This document shows positions 23,917 to 33,915 of a stretch of DNA of 62,805 nucleotides, in pieces (position 1 is the first letter of the stretch; every line of letters starts with the position of its first letter). The stretch spans positions 1-62,805 of the forward strand of contig JAFQCJ010000074.1 in NCBI GenBank assembly GCA_017416445.1, read 5' to 3'. Source of the DNA: Oscillospiraceae bacterium (GTDB lineage: Bacteria > Bacillota > Clostridia > Oscillospirales > Oscillospiraceae). Position numbers and translations under genes: made by a program. The notes below the pieces were generated by a model. It was not told where the DNA came from. It searched no databases and saw only the letters and a program-made list of their open reading frames with translations.

Positions 23917-25014
23917 TCACGCCATCATCAGCAGCAAAACAATACCCACCACATTGACCAGGGTGAACACCAGCAGAAACCGTCCGATCTTCCCGCCGGG
24001 GCTGGTGAGGTACAGCTTCAGGGTGATGAGGCTGGCCAGTGAGGCGCAGGGTGTGCCCAGACCGCCGATGTTGACGCCCTGCAGAAGTCCCCGCCAATCC
24101 TCCGTAAACTCCGACAGCAGCACCGCCGCAGGGACATTACTGATGATCTGGCTGGCACCCAGGGAGGTAAGGAGGGTGCTGCGGCCCAGCAGGGACTGCA
24201 AAAAGTCCCGCACCTCCTCCAGACGACCCAGATTCCCCGAGAGGATGAAGAAGCACACGAAGGTCACCAGCAGAGGATAGTCCACCTTTTTTAATAAGGA
24301 GCGGTCCAGCAGGAACAATGTCAGCACCACGATCATCGTTACCACCGCGTAGTGCATCCAGCGGAACACCGCCGTGAGACACAGTCCGAACAGAACGATG
24401 TAGAAGAGGAGTTTCTTCATATCGTGGACGGCGATGCCCTTCAATCTGGCCACAGGGAGACGCCGGGGCAGCAGGAACACAGCGCCCACCGCCAGTGCCA
24501 CGAAGCTTACGGCCGTCAGAGGCAGCACAGCGGAGAAGAACTGGGCGGGCTCCAGGGTGTAGAAGCTGTAGAGATAGAGGTTCTGGGGATTGCCCACAGG
24601 GGTGGCCATAGAGCCCAGATTGGCGGCCACCGTCTGGAGTACCAGGGTGGGCACGAGATTGCGATGGCAGTCCAGCTGCTCCAGCAGCAGGATGGTGAAG
24701 GGCACGAAGGTCAGCAGCGCCACATCGTTGGTCACCAGCATGGAGGTGAAGAAGGGCAGCATCACCAGCACCAGACCCAGCACCCGTCCGCTGCGGCAGT
24801 GGCGCAGCAGAGAGAAGGACAGCGCCGAGAATACGCCGCAGCTGCCAAAGCCCGCCACCACGCCCATGAGGCACAGCAGCAGACACAGCACCCGCAGGTC
24901 GATATAGGACAGATAGCTCCTGTCGGGGGGCACAAGGAACATGGTGATAACGGCACACAGGGCGGCGATGGACAGCACCGGGTCTTTTTTTACGAAGCGC
25001 AGCACCGATTTCAC
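23917..25014 (-). CDS. SLC13/ArsB-NhaD-type ion permease
   Basis: 365 residues from GTG 25014 with AAAGGAGG 7 bases upstream; the frame runs on upstream to 25437 but that part is the shadow of the M81 gene. About 10 membrane helices are seen. Repeated-half signature regions are TNDVALLTFVPF and AANLGSMATPVGNPQNLYLY in the first half, and SQIISNVPAAVLLSEF and GVNIGGLGTPCASLASL in the second. The pattern is that of the ion transporter superfamily (citrate, arsenite, Na+/H+). The transported ion is not predictable. Monocistronic. Confidence 0.85.
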   Translation of the reverse strand: MKSVLRFVKKDPVLSIAALCAVITMFLVPPDRSYLSYIDLRVLCLLLCLMGVVAGFGSCGVFSALSFSLLRHCRSGRVLGLVLVMLPFFTSMLVTNDVALLTFVPFTILLLEQLDCHRNLVPTLVLQTVAANLGSMATPVGNPQNLYLYSFYTLEPAQFFSAVLPLTAVSFVALAVGAVFLLPRRLPVARLKGIAVHDMKKLLFYIVLFGLCLTAVFRWMHYAVVTMIVVLTLFLLDRSLLKKVDYPLLVTFVCFFILSGNLGRLEEVRDFLQSLLGRSTLLTSLGASQIISNVPAAVLLSEFTEDWRGLLQGVNIGGLGTPCASLASLITLKLYLTSPGGKIGRFLLVFTLVNVVGIVLLLMMA

Positions 25015-25061
25015 GGCGGCCACCTCCTTTTGTTTCGATAAAATCCGCAGGACAGAATAGC

Positions 25062-25131
25062 ATATCTGCGGCGGGAAAGCAAGACAGAAAAACACATCTG
25101 CCGCGGGAAAGCAAGACGGAAAAACACACAA
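25062..25131. repeat. Two-copy tandem repeat of about 34 bases
   Basis: The unit CATCTGC.GCGGGAAAGCAAGAC.GAAAAACA occurs twice in a row with two base differences, between the permease start and the M81 terminator. Confidence 0.75.
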
Positions 25132-25136
25132 CAACA

Positions 25137-25163
25137 AAACCCACCCGGTGAGGGTGGGTTTTT
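25137..25163 (-). terminator. Terminator of the HAD-EamA-M81 operon
   Basis: AAAACCCACCC and GGGTGGGTTTTT with a 5-base loop, 7 bases after the M81 stop. Confidence 0.85.
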
Positions 25164-25169
25164 GCGCCC

Positions 25170-26681
25170 TTATCGGTATATTTTCGCCGGCTCCACGCAG
25201 TAGTCTGCCGGCAGATCGAAGGGATACAGCCCCCGGGGCAGATGCTGCCAGCGGAAGCGGTGGAGATTCGCCGCACCGGCACCGGGGGTGTCGGCATAGC
25301 AGATCTCCCCGGCAAATGCGCAATAGGCGGCGCGGAAAGAGGCGTTGGCCTTCACCACCACCAGATCGTACAGCTTCGGCTCGATGCCGAAATGCCGCAG
25401 CAGCTGGGGGTCGCCGGGTGCCGCCGGTGCATGACACACCAGTACATCCAGATTGTCGAAGGAGAGGACGGCGGCCCGTCCCACGGAGAACACCTCTCCC
25501 GGGTTCACCGGCCCCTCCCGTCTGACGATGCCGTCATGGAGGGAGCGGACGCGGCCCACAGCCACCATGGGCCCCGGGACATGGGCGGTATATTTCGCAC
25601 CCACGGTAAACTCCGCCCTGTTCCCCACCCCCACGGCGAAGGCCTGCTCCACCGCCTGGGGGTCCTTGACGAACATGGCGGCACGGAGACGGCTGCCCCG
25701 CTCCCGCAGGCGCAGCGCCACCGCCACACTGTCCCCCACGGCGCCGCCGTTGGGGGAGTCGGCGCTGTCCACCAGAATCACAGGTTTTTTGCTCTCCCTG
25801 TCCTCGGCCCGGTCAATGACCCCGTCGATATCCATCAGCTGCGGCCAGTACGCCTCCCGGTGGGCGAAGAATTCCGCCGCCAGCTCCCGGGCGCAGCTTT
25901 TGGCCGTCTCAGCCTCTGCTGCCACCGCCACCACTGCCGAACCGATCTCCGGCACATCCAGCCACGGCTGGACATTGAACACGGTGAAATCCAGCAGCGT
26001 CCCTGCCGCCACCAGTGCCTGCCCTCTGTCCATAACGCTCCTGAGGGGCTGAGTCTCGGTGCTGTAGCCTACAGGGGGCGTCAGCATAGGCAGGCGCACC
26101 GCCGCCATGGTAACCCTCTCCCCTGCCAGCAGCGCCATACACATCCGCCCCGCCCGGTAGGCCGTCTCATAGATGTCCACATGGGGATAGGTCTGATGAC
26201 CGCACACCACATCGGCGTTTTTCAGGATCTTCTCCGTCACATTGGCGTGGAGATCCAACGACACGGTAATGGGGATCTCCTCCCCCAGCTCCTGCCGCAG
26301 CTGCTGCAGGATGGTACCGCAGGCATCGTCATTGCTCTCGGTGCAGGTAGCGCCGTGGAGCAGGGCGCAGACGGCATCCAGCTGCCCCGCCCCGGCGATG
26401 GTGCGGTGGATCCGGTCCTGCACATAGGCCAGCACCTCGTCGCTGACCCGCCCTCCTGCCAGCGCGTAGACAAACACCGACGGCACCACTTCGCCGCCGG
26501 CCTCCTCAATGGCATCAATGATGCCGTGGGTGGCGCAGTGCTGTCCCTTACACAGGCGGTAGCCCTCCTCCCCCTCGGCATAGCGGAAGGCGGCAAAGTC
26601 CTCCTTCGTCATAACGATGGGGTTAAAGGTATCCGTCTCCTGATGAAATTCGCAAACCAGCACCCGTTTTTTCTCACACAT
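25170..26681 (-). CDS. M81 family metallopeptidase (MlrC-like), paralog 1
   Basis: 503 residues. The N-terminal MlrC/DUF1485 part starts VLVCEFHQETDTFNP and has LLHGATCTE, SLDLHANVT and HQTYPHVDIYETA, which supply the probable zinc His and Asp residues. The C-terminal part has VDSADSPNGGAVGDSVA and SFRAAYCAFAGEI. MlrC from microcystin degraders cleaves linear tetrapeptide-like products; most homologs have unknown substrates. It is the last gene of an operon with an EamA exporter (12-base gap) and a HAD phosphatase. A second copy lies at 36593 before a peptide ABC transporter. Confidence 0.88.
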   Translation of the reverse strand: MCEKKRVLVCEFHQETDTFNPIVMTKEDFAAFRYAEGEEGYRLCKGQHCATHGIIDAIEEAGGEVVPSVFVYALAGGRVSDEVLAYVQDRIHRTIAGAGQLDAVCALLHGATCTESNDDACGTILQQLRQELGEEIPITVSLDLHANVTEKILKNADVVCGHQTYPHVDIYETAYRAGRMCMALLAGERVTMAAVRLPMLTPPVGYSTETQPLRSVMDRGQALVAAGTLLDFTVFNVQPWLDVPEIGSAVVAVAAEAETAKSCARELAAEFFAHREAYWPQLMDIDGVIDRAEDRESKKPVILVDSADSPNGGAVGDSVAVALRLRERGSRLRAAMFVKDPQAVEQAFAVGVGNRAEFTVGAKYTAHVPGPMVAVGRVRSLHDGIVRREGPVNPGEVFSVGRAAVLSFDNLDVLVCHAPAAPGDPQLLRHFGIEPKLYDLVVVKANASFRAAYCAFAGEICYADTPGAGAANLHRFRWQHLPRGLYPFDLPADYCVEPAKIYR

Positions 26682-26693
26682 GTCTCTCTTCCT

Positions 26694-27581
26694 CTATTGT
26701 TTCCTGCGCTCTTTGGCATAGTCGTAAAAGCTCTGGACCAGAATGCCGCCGACGATGAACACCAGCGCCACCACCGCCCGCAGCTGAATGGTCTCTTTCA
26801 GCACCACCGCCGAGACGATCAGAGACAGGAAGGGGGTCAAAAAGGCCAGATTGGCAATTTTCGCCGTATCCTTCACACCGTTGAGGGCCAAGGCCCACAG
26901 GAGATAGGCCAGGGCATTGGTACCCACGCCCAGCCAGGCAAAGCCCAGCCACTGGCCCCCTGTGACGGCGTGCCACTCCTCGGTCAGAAGCCCCAGCACC
27001 GCGGAAAAGACCGCCACGATGAACCACACCACCATCATGGTGATGTTCTGGTTGTAGTTCACCTTCTTATTCAGCACGGAGTACAGCCCGTAACAGGCCG
27101 CCGCCACCACGCAGGCCGCCATGCCCATGACGGTGTTTCCCTCTGCGGCGGCACTGCCCCCTGTGGAGAGGATGACAATCCCCAGAAAGGAGCAGAACAT
27201 GGCGCCGCCTTTTGCCGCCGTCAGCTTCTCCTTGAGAATGATGACGGAGAACACCACCAGCATAATGGGCCAGAGGTAGTTGAGGATACAGGCCTCCTGG
27301 GAGGTCAGCTGGGAAAGGCCGTAGTAGTACAGGGCCGAGTAGAGGAACATCCCCAGAAAGCCCAGCCCCGCCATCAGAAGGTAGTCTCTGACACCGTACT
27401 GCCCCATCTTTCTGATCTCGCCGTTCTTGCAGTTCATCACCAGCAGAAACACGAAGGCGAATGCGGCGCTGATGGCCAGCGTCTCCAAGCTGGGAAAATC
27501 CGCCACCAGCATCTTCACCACCGTGGCCATGGTGGCCCAGAGGCACACCGCAATCACCGCAAACAGATAATTCTTTTTCAT
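26694..27581 (-). CDS. EamA/DMT superfamily transporter
   Basis: 295 residues from ATG 27581. It has ten membrane helices in two EamA repeats, with the characteristic starts AVIAVCLWATMATVVKML and MMVVWFIVAVFSAV, and ends with a basic YAKERRKQ. DMT proteins usually export amino acids or small metabolites. It lies between the HAD phosphatase (16-base gap) and the M81 peptidase, so export of an amino acid or dipeptide product is possible but unproven. Confidence 0.88.
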   Translation of the reverse strand: MKKNYLFAVIAVCLWATMATVVKMLVADFPSLETLAISAAFAFVFLLVMNCKNGEIRKMGQYGVRDYLLMAGLGFLGMFLYSALYYYGLSQLTSQEACILNYLWPIMLVVFSVIILKEKLTAAKGGAMFCSFLGIVILSTGGSAAAEGNTVMGMAACVVAAACYGLYSVLNKKVNYNQNITMMVVWFIVAVFSAVLGLLTEEWHAVTGGQWLGFAWLGVGTNALAYLLWALALNGVKDTAKIANLAFLTPFLSLIVSAVVLKETIQLRAVVALVFIVGGILVQSFYDYAKERRKQ

Positions 27582-27597
27582 AGTTTTTCCTGTTTTA

Positions 27598-28251
27598 TTA
27601 CCTAAAAAGTGCAATATCCTTCACTTCCAGCAGGTCGTCGATGACAAAGTCCGCCTGCTGCAGCTCCTCCGCCACGGAGAAGTCGAAGCGGCAGCCGATG
27701 GTGGTCAGGCCATTGCCCTTTCCCGCCCGGAAGTCGGAGAGGCGATCCCCCACCATAAAGCCATGGCGGATGTCATATTTTTCCACGGCCCTCTCCACCA
27801 GCACCGTCTTGTCCAGGGAGTCGATCTCCTCGATGCTGAACACCTCCGTCACCCAGCGGTGGAGACCGTAGTACCCCACGATGGCATCCAGATAGGCCCG
27901 CAGACCGTTACTGGCGATGTAGATCTCACAGCCCGCCTCTTTCAGAGCGGCAAACAGCTCCTCCACATGGGGGTAGAGAGCGGCCTTGCCTGTGGTGATG
28001 CGCTCCACCAGCCTGTCCAGAAAATAGCCGTCGGTATAGTCCCGCACCTCCTGGCTGTGCCGGGGCATGAGGGTCTGCCACACCTTGGGCAGCGGCGCAC
28101 CCATAATACGGCGGTAGCCTGCAATGGGGGTCTCCCCCTCCCACCATCCGCAGCTGCGGAGATGGTCGAAGGTATCCTGCAGCGCCGGCTCCAGCACCGT
28201 GGCGGTCTGGAACAGTGTGCCGTCCATGTCAAAAATCAGCGATTTCCTCAT
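27598..28251 (-). CDS. HAD-superfamily hydrolase (phosphoglycolate phosphatase-like)
   Basis: 217 residues from ATG 28251, 7 bases after GGGAGGAG. HAD motifs are I: LIFDMDGTLF (nucleophile Asp), II: IYIASNG, III: Lys in DKTVLVERAV, and IV: FMVGDRLSDF. A helical cap follows motif I. It dephosphorylates a small phosphorylated metabolite, probably in the cytoplasm; specificity is unknown. First gene of the operon with EamA and M81. Confidence 0.88.
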   Translation of the reverse strand: MRKSLIFDMDGTLFQTATVLEPALQDTFDHLRSCGWWEGETPIAGYRRIMGAPLPKVWQTLMPRHSQEVRDYTDGYFLDRLVERITTGKAALYPHVEELFAALKEAGCEIYIASNGLRAYLDAIVGYYGLHRWVTEVFSIEEIDSLDKTVLVERAVEKYDIRHGFMVGDRLSDFRAGKGNGLTTIGCRFDFSVAEELQQADFVIDDLLEVKDIALFR

Positions 28252-28358
28252 CGCGCTTCTCCTCCCGTTCCATCTCTCCCCAGAAACCATACACCACCGC
28301 TCCTACGAACAGTGGTGCATGGTGCTGCGTCCCCTTCACGGCACGCAGAGATCCTCTG

Positions 28359-29435
28359 TCAGGAGAGGAAATAGTTTTTCGTACAAATCGCAACGAGATA
28401 GGCCATTAAGCCCGCCACCGTGGGGGAACTGACCCAGGCGATGGCGATATTCTTAAACACACCGAAGTGTACCGACTTGACGCCACGGGTGAGACCTGCG
28501 CCCACCACGGCGCCCACCACAGCCTGGGAGGTGGACACGGGGATGCCCATCCACTTGCCCATAATGACCACCGTCAAGGCCATGGCGATGATCACCAGAA
28601 AGCCGTCGATCTGGGTGATCTCGGCAATACTGCTGCCCACCGTCATCATCACACGCTTGGAGAAGGTCAGCACGCCTACGGCGATGGCGATACCGCCGAT
28701 GGTGGCTGTCAAGCGGGCATCCGTCAGCAGGTTGGCCGCCACGCCCGTCTGGGCAAAGGCCGCATCGAAGTACAGCGCCGTCACATTGGCCGAGCTGTTC
28801 TGTCCGATACTGTAGGAGGCAAAGATACCCGCCACCAGATAGCCGATGCGGATGATCTTGTCATAGCCGCTGAGTGTCGTCAGCTTCGCGGAGATGAACT
28901 TATTCACCACGAACACCAGCACAAAGGAGATGATACCCGCACCCAGAGGGTTCAGCACCCATGTGGAGGCAAATTTTCCGATCTGGGGCAGGTTCACCGC
29001 CAGCACCGCAGGATCGGAGTAATCGGCATAACACAGGCCCCAGCCGATGATGGCGCCTGTAATGGACTGGTTGGCGGAGACGGGGAACTTGAGATAGCTC
29101 ATGACGAACACCGTCAGTGCCGCACAGGTGAAGATAATGGCCGCCTTGATGGCCGTTTTCAGCCGCAGCTTATCCTCTTCTCCTTCTTCGATGGCCAGAT
29201 ACACCTCCTCCGTAGAGGCGATGACCTTGTTGCTGGTGGACAGCTCCGCCACCTTGTCGATGTTGTTGGCACCGCCGATGAAGGCACCCACCACCACCAT
29301 GATGGCAATCAGCGTCACCGCCGTGCGGTAGCTGATCACCCGCGTGGCCACCGCCGTACCAAAGGCGTTGGCCGCGTCGTTGGTACCCAACGACCAGCCC
29401 ATAAAGAGACCTGCGAATAATAACAAATAGATCAT
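28359..29435 (-). CDS. Pit-type low-affinity inorganic phosphate transporter
   Basis: 358 residues from ATG 29435. The duplicated Pit signatures are present: SLGTNDAANAFGTAVATRVI near the N-terminus and PVSTSQAVVGAVVGAGLTRG in the second half, with PVSANQSITGAIIG between. About ten membrane helices. It imports metal-phosphate with protons. It follows the DUF47 gene by 20 bases, a well-known pairing. Confidence 0.93.
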   Translation of the reverse strand: MIYLLLFAGLFMGWSLGTNDAANAFGTAVATRVISYRTAVTLIAIMVVVGAFIGGANNIDKVAELSTSNKVIASTEEVYLAIEEGEEDKLRLKTAIKAAIIFTCAALTVFVMSYLKFPVSANQSITGAIIGWGLCYADYSDPAVLAVNLPQIGKFASTWVLNPLGAGIISFVLVFVVNKFISAKLTTLSGYDKIIRIGYLVAGIFASYSIGQNSSANVTALYFDAAFAQTGVAANLLTDARLTATIGGIAIAVGVLTFSKRVMMTVGSSIAEITQIDGFLVIIAMALTVVIMGKWMGIPVSTSQAVVGAVVGAGLTRGVKSVHFGVFKNIAIAWVSSPTVAGLMAYLVAICTKNYFLS

Positions 29436-29455
29436 AGTCTCTCTTCGCCTGCCTT

Positions 29456-30112
29456 TTAGTTCTTTCTCGTCACCAGCATGATCTGAATCTTGTCGGCAAT
29501 GTCCTCGATAATGTCGGCGATGTCGCACAGGGCCTCCACATAGTTGGACAGCTGCATCTGGTGGGCCAGATCCATATCCATCTGGAAAATGCGCTCATAC
29601 AGCGCCTGCTCGATGACATCCACCTCCGTCTCCAGGGCACGGACCTCATCGAGGATGGCGTGGTCCTTCAGCATATTGTTGAACTTGGCAAAGAGCATAC
29701 TGATACTCTCTTCCAGTTTGTCAAACTGCTTATGGGTGATGGTGATGATTTTCAGCAGACTCTCCGCCAGCTCCTCAGGGAAGCGGAAGTGCTGATGCAC
29801 CGCCATCAGCGTCACATACTCGCACTTATTGGCCACCTTATCGCAGCTGGAGGCGATGGCGATGAGATCCTCACGGCTGGAGGGCAGGAAGGAGGTGCCC
29901 ACCAGAGAGTCGATCATCTTGCGGAGAGTCTTGTCTGCGACATCCTCTTTTTTGCACACATCATCACACAGCATTTTCAGCGTGTCATCGTCTGTCACAC
30001 GGGAACTGGCGGCACGGATAAAGTTCTCGAAGCTGCGCATGCAGTTCTCCACCGCCGTGATCTCCTCCATGATCACGGCATGAACCTCGTTGTTTCTCTC
30101 TTTCTTAAACAT
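29456..30112 (-). CDS. DUF47 (PhoU-like) regulator of the Pit transporter
   Basis: 218 residues from ATG 30112, all helical. It matches the DUF47 family, with CMRSFENFIRAASSRVT and the closing NYVEALCDIADIIEDIADK. PhoU-like proteins gate or tune phosphate transporters. It is co-encoded with Pit. The open frame reaches 30148, but AGAGGT before 30112 supports the shorter start. Confidence 0.9.
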   Translation of the reverse strand: MFKKERNNEVHAVIMEEITAVENCMRSFENFIRAASSRVTDDDTLKMLCDDVCKKEDVADKTLRKMIDSLVGTSFLPSSREDLIAIASSCDKVANKCEYVTLMAVHQHFRFPEELAESLLKIITITHKQFDKLEESISMLFAKFNNMLKDHAILDEVRALETEVDVIEQALYERIFQMDMDLAHQMQLSNYVEALCDIADIIEDIADKIQIMLVTRKN

Positions 30113-30201
30113 GATGATACCTCTTACATCAATCTTCATCACACACAAACGCTGTGCGTGTGGTTTCTCTTCCCTTTGCCTTACGGCTGCAAATCTTCCT
30201 T

Positions 30202-30894
30202 TTATTCGTCGGTGCGCTCCACAAAGATCACATCGTGATACTCTGTAACCAGCTGCATGGCCTCATCCTGGGTCACATGACGGGGCAGCTTCAGCACACA
30301 GAACAGCCCGATACCCGACACGCCGCTGGAGGAGGTCAGCTCTACATTGCCGACGGTAATGTCCTTGGAGCGCATGTATTGAATCAGGCTTTTCAGACAG
30401 ACGATGTCCGTCAGGATCACAAACACATGGACGCGGTGAAGATTCTTACTGTACTGCTTTTCAAACTCGTCTACCAGTACCACCACCAACACCAGTATCA
30501 GTGTAGTGAGGATGGCACCGAAATAGAAGCCCACACCGATGGCCAGACCGATACAGGCAGAGGCCCACAGACCTGCCGCCGTGGTCAGACCCAGAATCCG
30601 GTAGTGCTTCGTCATCATAATGGTACCGGCGCCGAGGAAGCCGATGCCGGAGATCACCTGAGCCGGCAGACGGCCCGGATCACCGCCCCAGTGCTGGTTC
30701 ATAAACTGGGCCGTCATCATCACAACGGTGGCACCGATACACACCAGCATATAGGTGCGGATACCGGCGGGACGGCGTTTCCGCGTCCGCTCCAAACCGA
30801 GAATGCCGCTGCAGACCATGGCCAGCAGCAACCGCACCAGAACAGACAGATAATTAAATTCCACTAAATTCCAGTTCTCCAGCAGTTCTCTCAT
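30202..30894 (-). CDS. MgtC/SapB family membrane protein
   Basis: 230 residues from ATG 30894, which has GAGGTGAG upstream; a GTG at 30903 is an alternative. The MgtC core is clear: LLLAMVCSGILGLERTRKRR, PAGIRTYMLVCIGA, ISGIGFLGAGTIM, and LTTAAGLWASACIGLAIG. A cytoplasmic ACT-like C-terminal domain of about 75 residues follows. MgtC proteins affect Mg2+, ATP and phosphate homeostasis. It lies 89 bases upstream of DUF47-Pit on the same strand, so joint phosphate/Mg control is suggested. Confidence 0.9.
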   Translation of the reverse strand: MRELLENWNLVEFNYLSVLVRLLLAMVCSGILGLERTRKRRPAGIRTYMLVCIGATVVMMTAQFMNQHWGGDPGRLPAQVISGIGFLGAGTIMMTKHYRILGLTTAAGLWASACIGLAIGVGFYFGAILTTLILVLVVVLVDEFEKQYSKNLHRVHVFVILTDIVCLKSLIQYMRSKDITVGNVELTSSSGVSGIGLFCVLKLPRHVTQDEAMQLVTEYHDVIFVERTDE

Positions 30895-30912
30895 CTGCCT
30901 CACCTCATTTCT

Positions 30913-30936
30913 GCCACCTCTCAGGTGGCCTTTTTC
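30913..30936. promoter_or_regulatory. Hairpin upstream of mgtC-like gene
   Basis: GCCACCT and AGGTGGC with a 3-base loop and a T run on the plus strand. It sits 19 bases before the MgtC start and could be a 5'-leader element or a terminator for antisense transcripts. Confidence 0.4.
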
Positions 30937-30998
30937 TACTGTTTTTTTGCCCTTTTTCGGGGGAAAATCACCCCAAAAACGGGAATTGGTAAAAGAGT

Positions 30999-31032
30999 AT
31001 CCCGAGGGAAAGAGGGCTCTTTCCCCCGGGAT
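30999..31032 (-). terminator. Terminator of the peptide ABC transporter operon
   Basis: ATCCCG.GGGAAAGAG pairs with CTCTTTCCC..CGGGAT around a 3-base loop; on the minus strand a T-rich tail follows. Confidence 0.8.
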
Positions 31033-31052
31033 GGTTCTGTTTCAGCGATAGC

Positions 31053-32003
31053 TTACTTCACCTTGTGGCAGGCCACAAAGTGGTTGGGCTCTACTTCGCG
31101 CAGTTCGGGGCTGCTGGCGAAGCACTCCTCCGTTGCATAGGGGCAGCGGGGGGCAAAGTGGCAGCACTCAGGCAGGTTCACCGGAGAGGTGATCTCGCCC
31201 TTCAGCACGATGCGCTTTCTGCGGTTGCGCAGAGAGGGCACGGGAATGGCGGAGAGCAGGGCCTCGGTGTAGGGGTGCAGAGGCTTTTCAAACAGTGCCT
31301 CAGACTCCGCCTTCTCCACCAGCTGACCCAGATACATCACGGCGATGTCGTCGGCGAAGTGGTTCACCACCGACAGGTCGTGGGTGATGAAGATGTAGGT
31401 CAGACCCAACTTCTCCTGCAGTTCCTCCAGCAGGTTCAGGATCTGGGCCTGGATGGACACATCCAGTGCCGACACGGGCTCGTCGCAGACGATGAACTTG
31501 GGGTTCAGTGCCAGGGCGCGGGCGATACCGATACGCTGACGGCGGCCACCGTCCAGCTCATGGGGATAGGTGTTCACCAGACGCTCGGCAAGACCCACCG
31601 TCTCCATCAGCTCCAGCACACGCTTTTCCCGCTCTTTCTTATCCTTGATGATACCGTGGATCTCCAGAGGCTCGGCGATCAGCTCGGCAATGGACTTACG
31701 GGGGTCAAGGGAGGAGTAGGGGTCCTGGAAGATGATCTGCATCTCCTGACGGAGGTGGCGCATCTGCTTCTTGTTCAGCTCCAGGATATTCTTTCCCTCA
31801 AACAGCACCTCGCCGCTGGTGGGCTCAATGAGGCGGAGGATGGCACGGCCGGTGGTAGACTTACCGCAGCCGGACTCACCCACCACGCCCAGGGTCTTGC
31901 CACGCTCGATGGAGAAACTCACATCGTCTACGGCATGGAGCACGCCGCGGGGGGTGTCAAAATACTTTTTCAGGTGATTGACTTCCAAGATCTTATCTGC
32001 CAT
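31053..32003 (-). CDS. Oligopeptide/dipeptide ABC transporter ATP-binding protein, OppF-like
   Basis: 316 residues. Walker [12 protein letters not shown], signature [15 protein letters not shown] (Asp-Gly-Gly in place of LSGGQ, common in OppF), Walker B FIVCDEP, and the C-terminal oligo_HPY extension with [15 protein letters not shown], which can bind an iron-sulfur cluster in relatives. It starts 2 bases after the OppD stop and is the last gene of the operon. It pairs with OppD to power import. Confidence 0.93.
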   Translation of the reverse strand: MADKILEVNHLKKYFDTPRGVLHAVDDVSFSIERGKTLGVVGESGCGKSTTGRAILRLIEPTSGEVLFEGKNILELNKKQMRHLRQEMQIIFQDPYSSLDPRKSIAELIAEPLEIHGIIKDKKEREKRVLELMETVGLAERLVNTYPHELDGGRRQRIGIARALALNPKFIVCDEPVSALDVSIQAQILNLLEELQEKLGLTYIFITHDLSVVNHFADDIAVMYLGQLVEKAESEALFEKPLHPYTEALLSAIPVPSLRNRRKRIVLKGEITSPVNLPECCHFAPRCPYATEECFASSPELREVEPNHFVACHKVK

Positions 32004-32005
32004 GG

Positions 32006-33019
32006 TCAGTCCACCTTCCTTTCGATATGGAACGCAGGATCGTCATAGGCGCTGCAGGCCACATAGTGGGTGTCGCTGATCCAGCGCTTCTCCGGCACGG
32101 CCTTGGTGCACTCCTCCGTTGCATAGCGGCAGCGGGGTGCAAAGGCGCAGCCCTGGGGCAGGTTGGCCGGATCGGGCATCAGACCGGGAATGGGGGTCAG
32201 CTTGCGGGAGCGGTCGTTGATGTCCGGCAGGGAGTTGAACAGTCCCTCGGTGTAGGGATGCTTGGTGTGCTCAAACACATCCTCCAGGGTGCCGTGCTCC
32301 ACGATGCGTCCGGCGTACATAACGGACACCTCGTCGCAGATCTCCGCCACGATACCCAGATCGTGGGTGATCATGATCATGCTCATCTGGAACTTTTCCT
32401 TCAGCTCCTGCATGATCTCCAGCACCTGCGCCTGAATGGTCACATCCAGTGCGGTGGTGGGCTCGTCGGCGATCAGCAGATGGGGGTTGCAGCTCAGACC
32501 GATGGCGATGACCACGCGCTGCTTCATACCGCCGGAGAACTGATGGGGATACTCGTTGGCGCGCTCGGCGGGGATACCCACCACTTCCAGCATCTTACCG
32601 GCCTTCTCGGCGGCGGCCTTCTTGTCCAGACCCTCGTGGATCCGCAGTGCCTCGGCGATCTGATCGCCCACGGTGGTCACGGGGTTCAGTGCCGTCATGG
32701 GATCCTGGAAGATCATGGCCACATCCTTACCGCGGATATGGTTCATCTCCTCGTCGGACATCTCCAGCGTCTTTTTACCCTCCAGAGTAATGGAGCCGCC
32801 GGCAATGACACCCACCTGATCGGGGATCAGGTTCATAATGGACAGGGCGGTGGTGGTCTTACCGGCGCCGGTCTCGCCCACCAGACCCAGGGTCTGGTTA
32901 CGGCGCACCGTCAGATCGATGCCGTTGACGGCCTTCACCAGGGATTCGTCGGTATGGTACTCCACACGCAGGTCTTCTACCTGCAATACGATATCGTCGT
33001 TCTTCATAATTTCGCTCAT
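32006..33019 (-). CDS. Oligopeptide/dipeptide ABC transporter ATP-binding protein, OppD-like
   Basis: 337 residues. Walker [10 protein letters not shown], signature [15 protein letters not shown], Walker B LLIADEP, and a C-terminal [14 protein letters not shown] cluster like OppF. It lies between the permease gene (11-base gap) and OppF. Confidence 0.93.
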   Translation of the reverse strand: MSEIMKNDDIVLQVEDLRVEYHTDESLVKAVNGIDLTVRRNQTLGLVGETGAGKTTTALSIMNLIPDQVGVIAGGSITLEGKKTLEMSDEEMNHIRGKDVAMIFQDPMTALNPVTTVGDQIAEALRIHEGLDKKAAAEKAGKMLEVVGIPAERANEYPHQFSGGMKQRVVIAIGLSCNPHLLIADEPTTALDVTIQAQVLEIMQELKEKFQMSMIMITHDLGIVAEICDEVSVMYAGRIVEHGTLEDVFEHTKHPYTEGLFNSLPDINDRSRKLTPIPGLMPDPANLPQGCAFAPRCRYATEECTKAVPEKRWISDTHYVACSAYDDPAFHIERKVD

Positions 33020-33030
33020 ATGCTCACCTC

Positions 33031-33915
33031 TTAGTGCTTCAGCTTGGGATCCAGTGCATCACGCAGACCGTCACCCACCATGTTGAAGGCGATGACCGTG
33101 ATCAGCAGAGCGAGACCGGGGAACATGGTCATGTAGGAATAGCCCAGCAGATAGTTACGGCCGGCACTCAGCATGGCGCCCCACTCGGGAGCGGGCAGAG
33201 GGATACCCAGACCCAGGAAGCTGAGGGAAGCGGCGGAGATGATGGCCTGACCCATACGGAAGGTGGTCTGGACGATAATGGGAGCCAGACAGTTGGGCAG
33301 GATGTGCTGGAAGATGATGTGGAGATTGGTGGCACCCAGTGCACGGGCGGCCTCCACATACTCGTTGTTGCGCACCGTCAGCACGGCGGAACGGGTCACC
33401 TGGGTGAAAGTACAGATACTGCACACACCGACGGCGATCATCAGGTTCAGGGTGCTCTTACCCAGAGCGGAGACGATGGCGATGGCGGTGAAGATACTGG
33501 GCAGTGCCAGCAGGATGTCGTTGAAACGCATGATGAGGTTCTCGATGACGCCGCCGCAGAAACCGGCAATAGCGCCCAGAGGCACACCGATGATCAGAGA
33601 CACCAGCACTGCCACAAAGCTGACGGACAGGGAGTAACGGGCACCGTAGAGCACGCGGGTGAAGATATCGCGGCCCAGCTCATCGGTACCGAAGGGGTGC
33701 TGCCAGCAGGGCTTGACCAGACGGTCGCCCACCTGTGCGATGACCTGCGTATCATAGTCGTAGAAAATACTGGCACCCACGGAGATAAGGATCACCACCA
33801 GAATGATGGCAAGACCCAGCATGGCGCTGCGGTTCTTGCTGAGACGGCGCATGGTCTCCTGGAACTGGCTTCTCTTCTTAGGCTTGGCGGAGGTTGCCTT
33901 CATATTCTTGCTCAT
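33031..33915 (-). CDS. Oligopeptide/dipeptide ABC transporter permease, OppC/DppC-like
   Basis: 294 residues with six membrane helices, an OppC-type N-terminal extension, and the inner-membrane loop EYVEAARALGATNLHIIFQHILPN that contacts the ATPases. Overlaps the OppB gene by 4 bases. Confidence 0.94.
   Translation of the reverse strand: MSKNMKATSAKPKKRSQFQETMRRLSKNRSAMLGLAIILVVILISVGASIFYDYDTQVIAQVGDRLVKPCWQHPFGTDELGRDIFTRVLYGARYSLSVSFVAVLVSLIIGVPLGAIAGFCGGVIENLIMRFNDILLALPSIFTAIAIVSALGKSTLNLMIAVGVCSICTFTQVTRSAVLTVRNNEYVEAARALGATNLHIIFQHILPNCLAPIIVQTTFRMGQAIISAASLSFLGLGIPLPAPEWGAMLSAGRNYLLGYSYMTMFPGLALLITVIAFNMVGDGLRDALDPKLKH

Noticed and set aside
25242..27605. A 787-codon plus-strand frame opposite M81 and EamA
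   Set aside because: His-rich antisense shadow with no recognisable domain.
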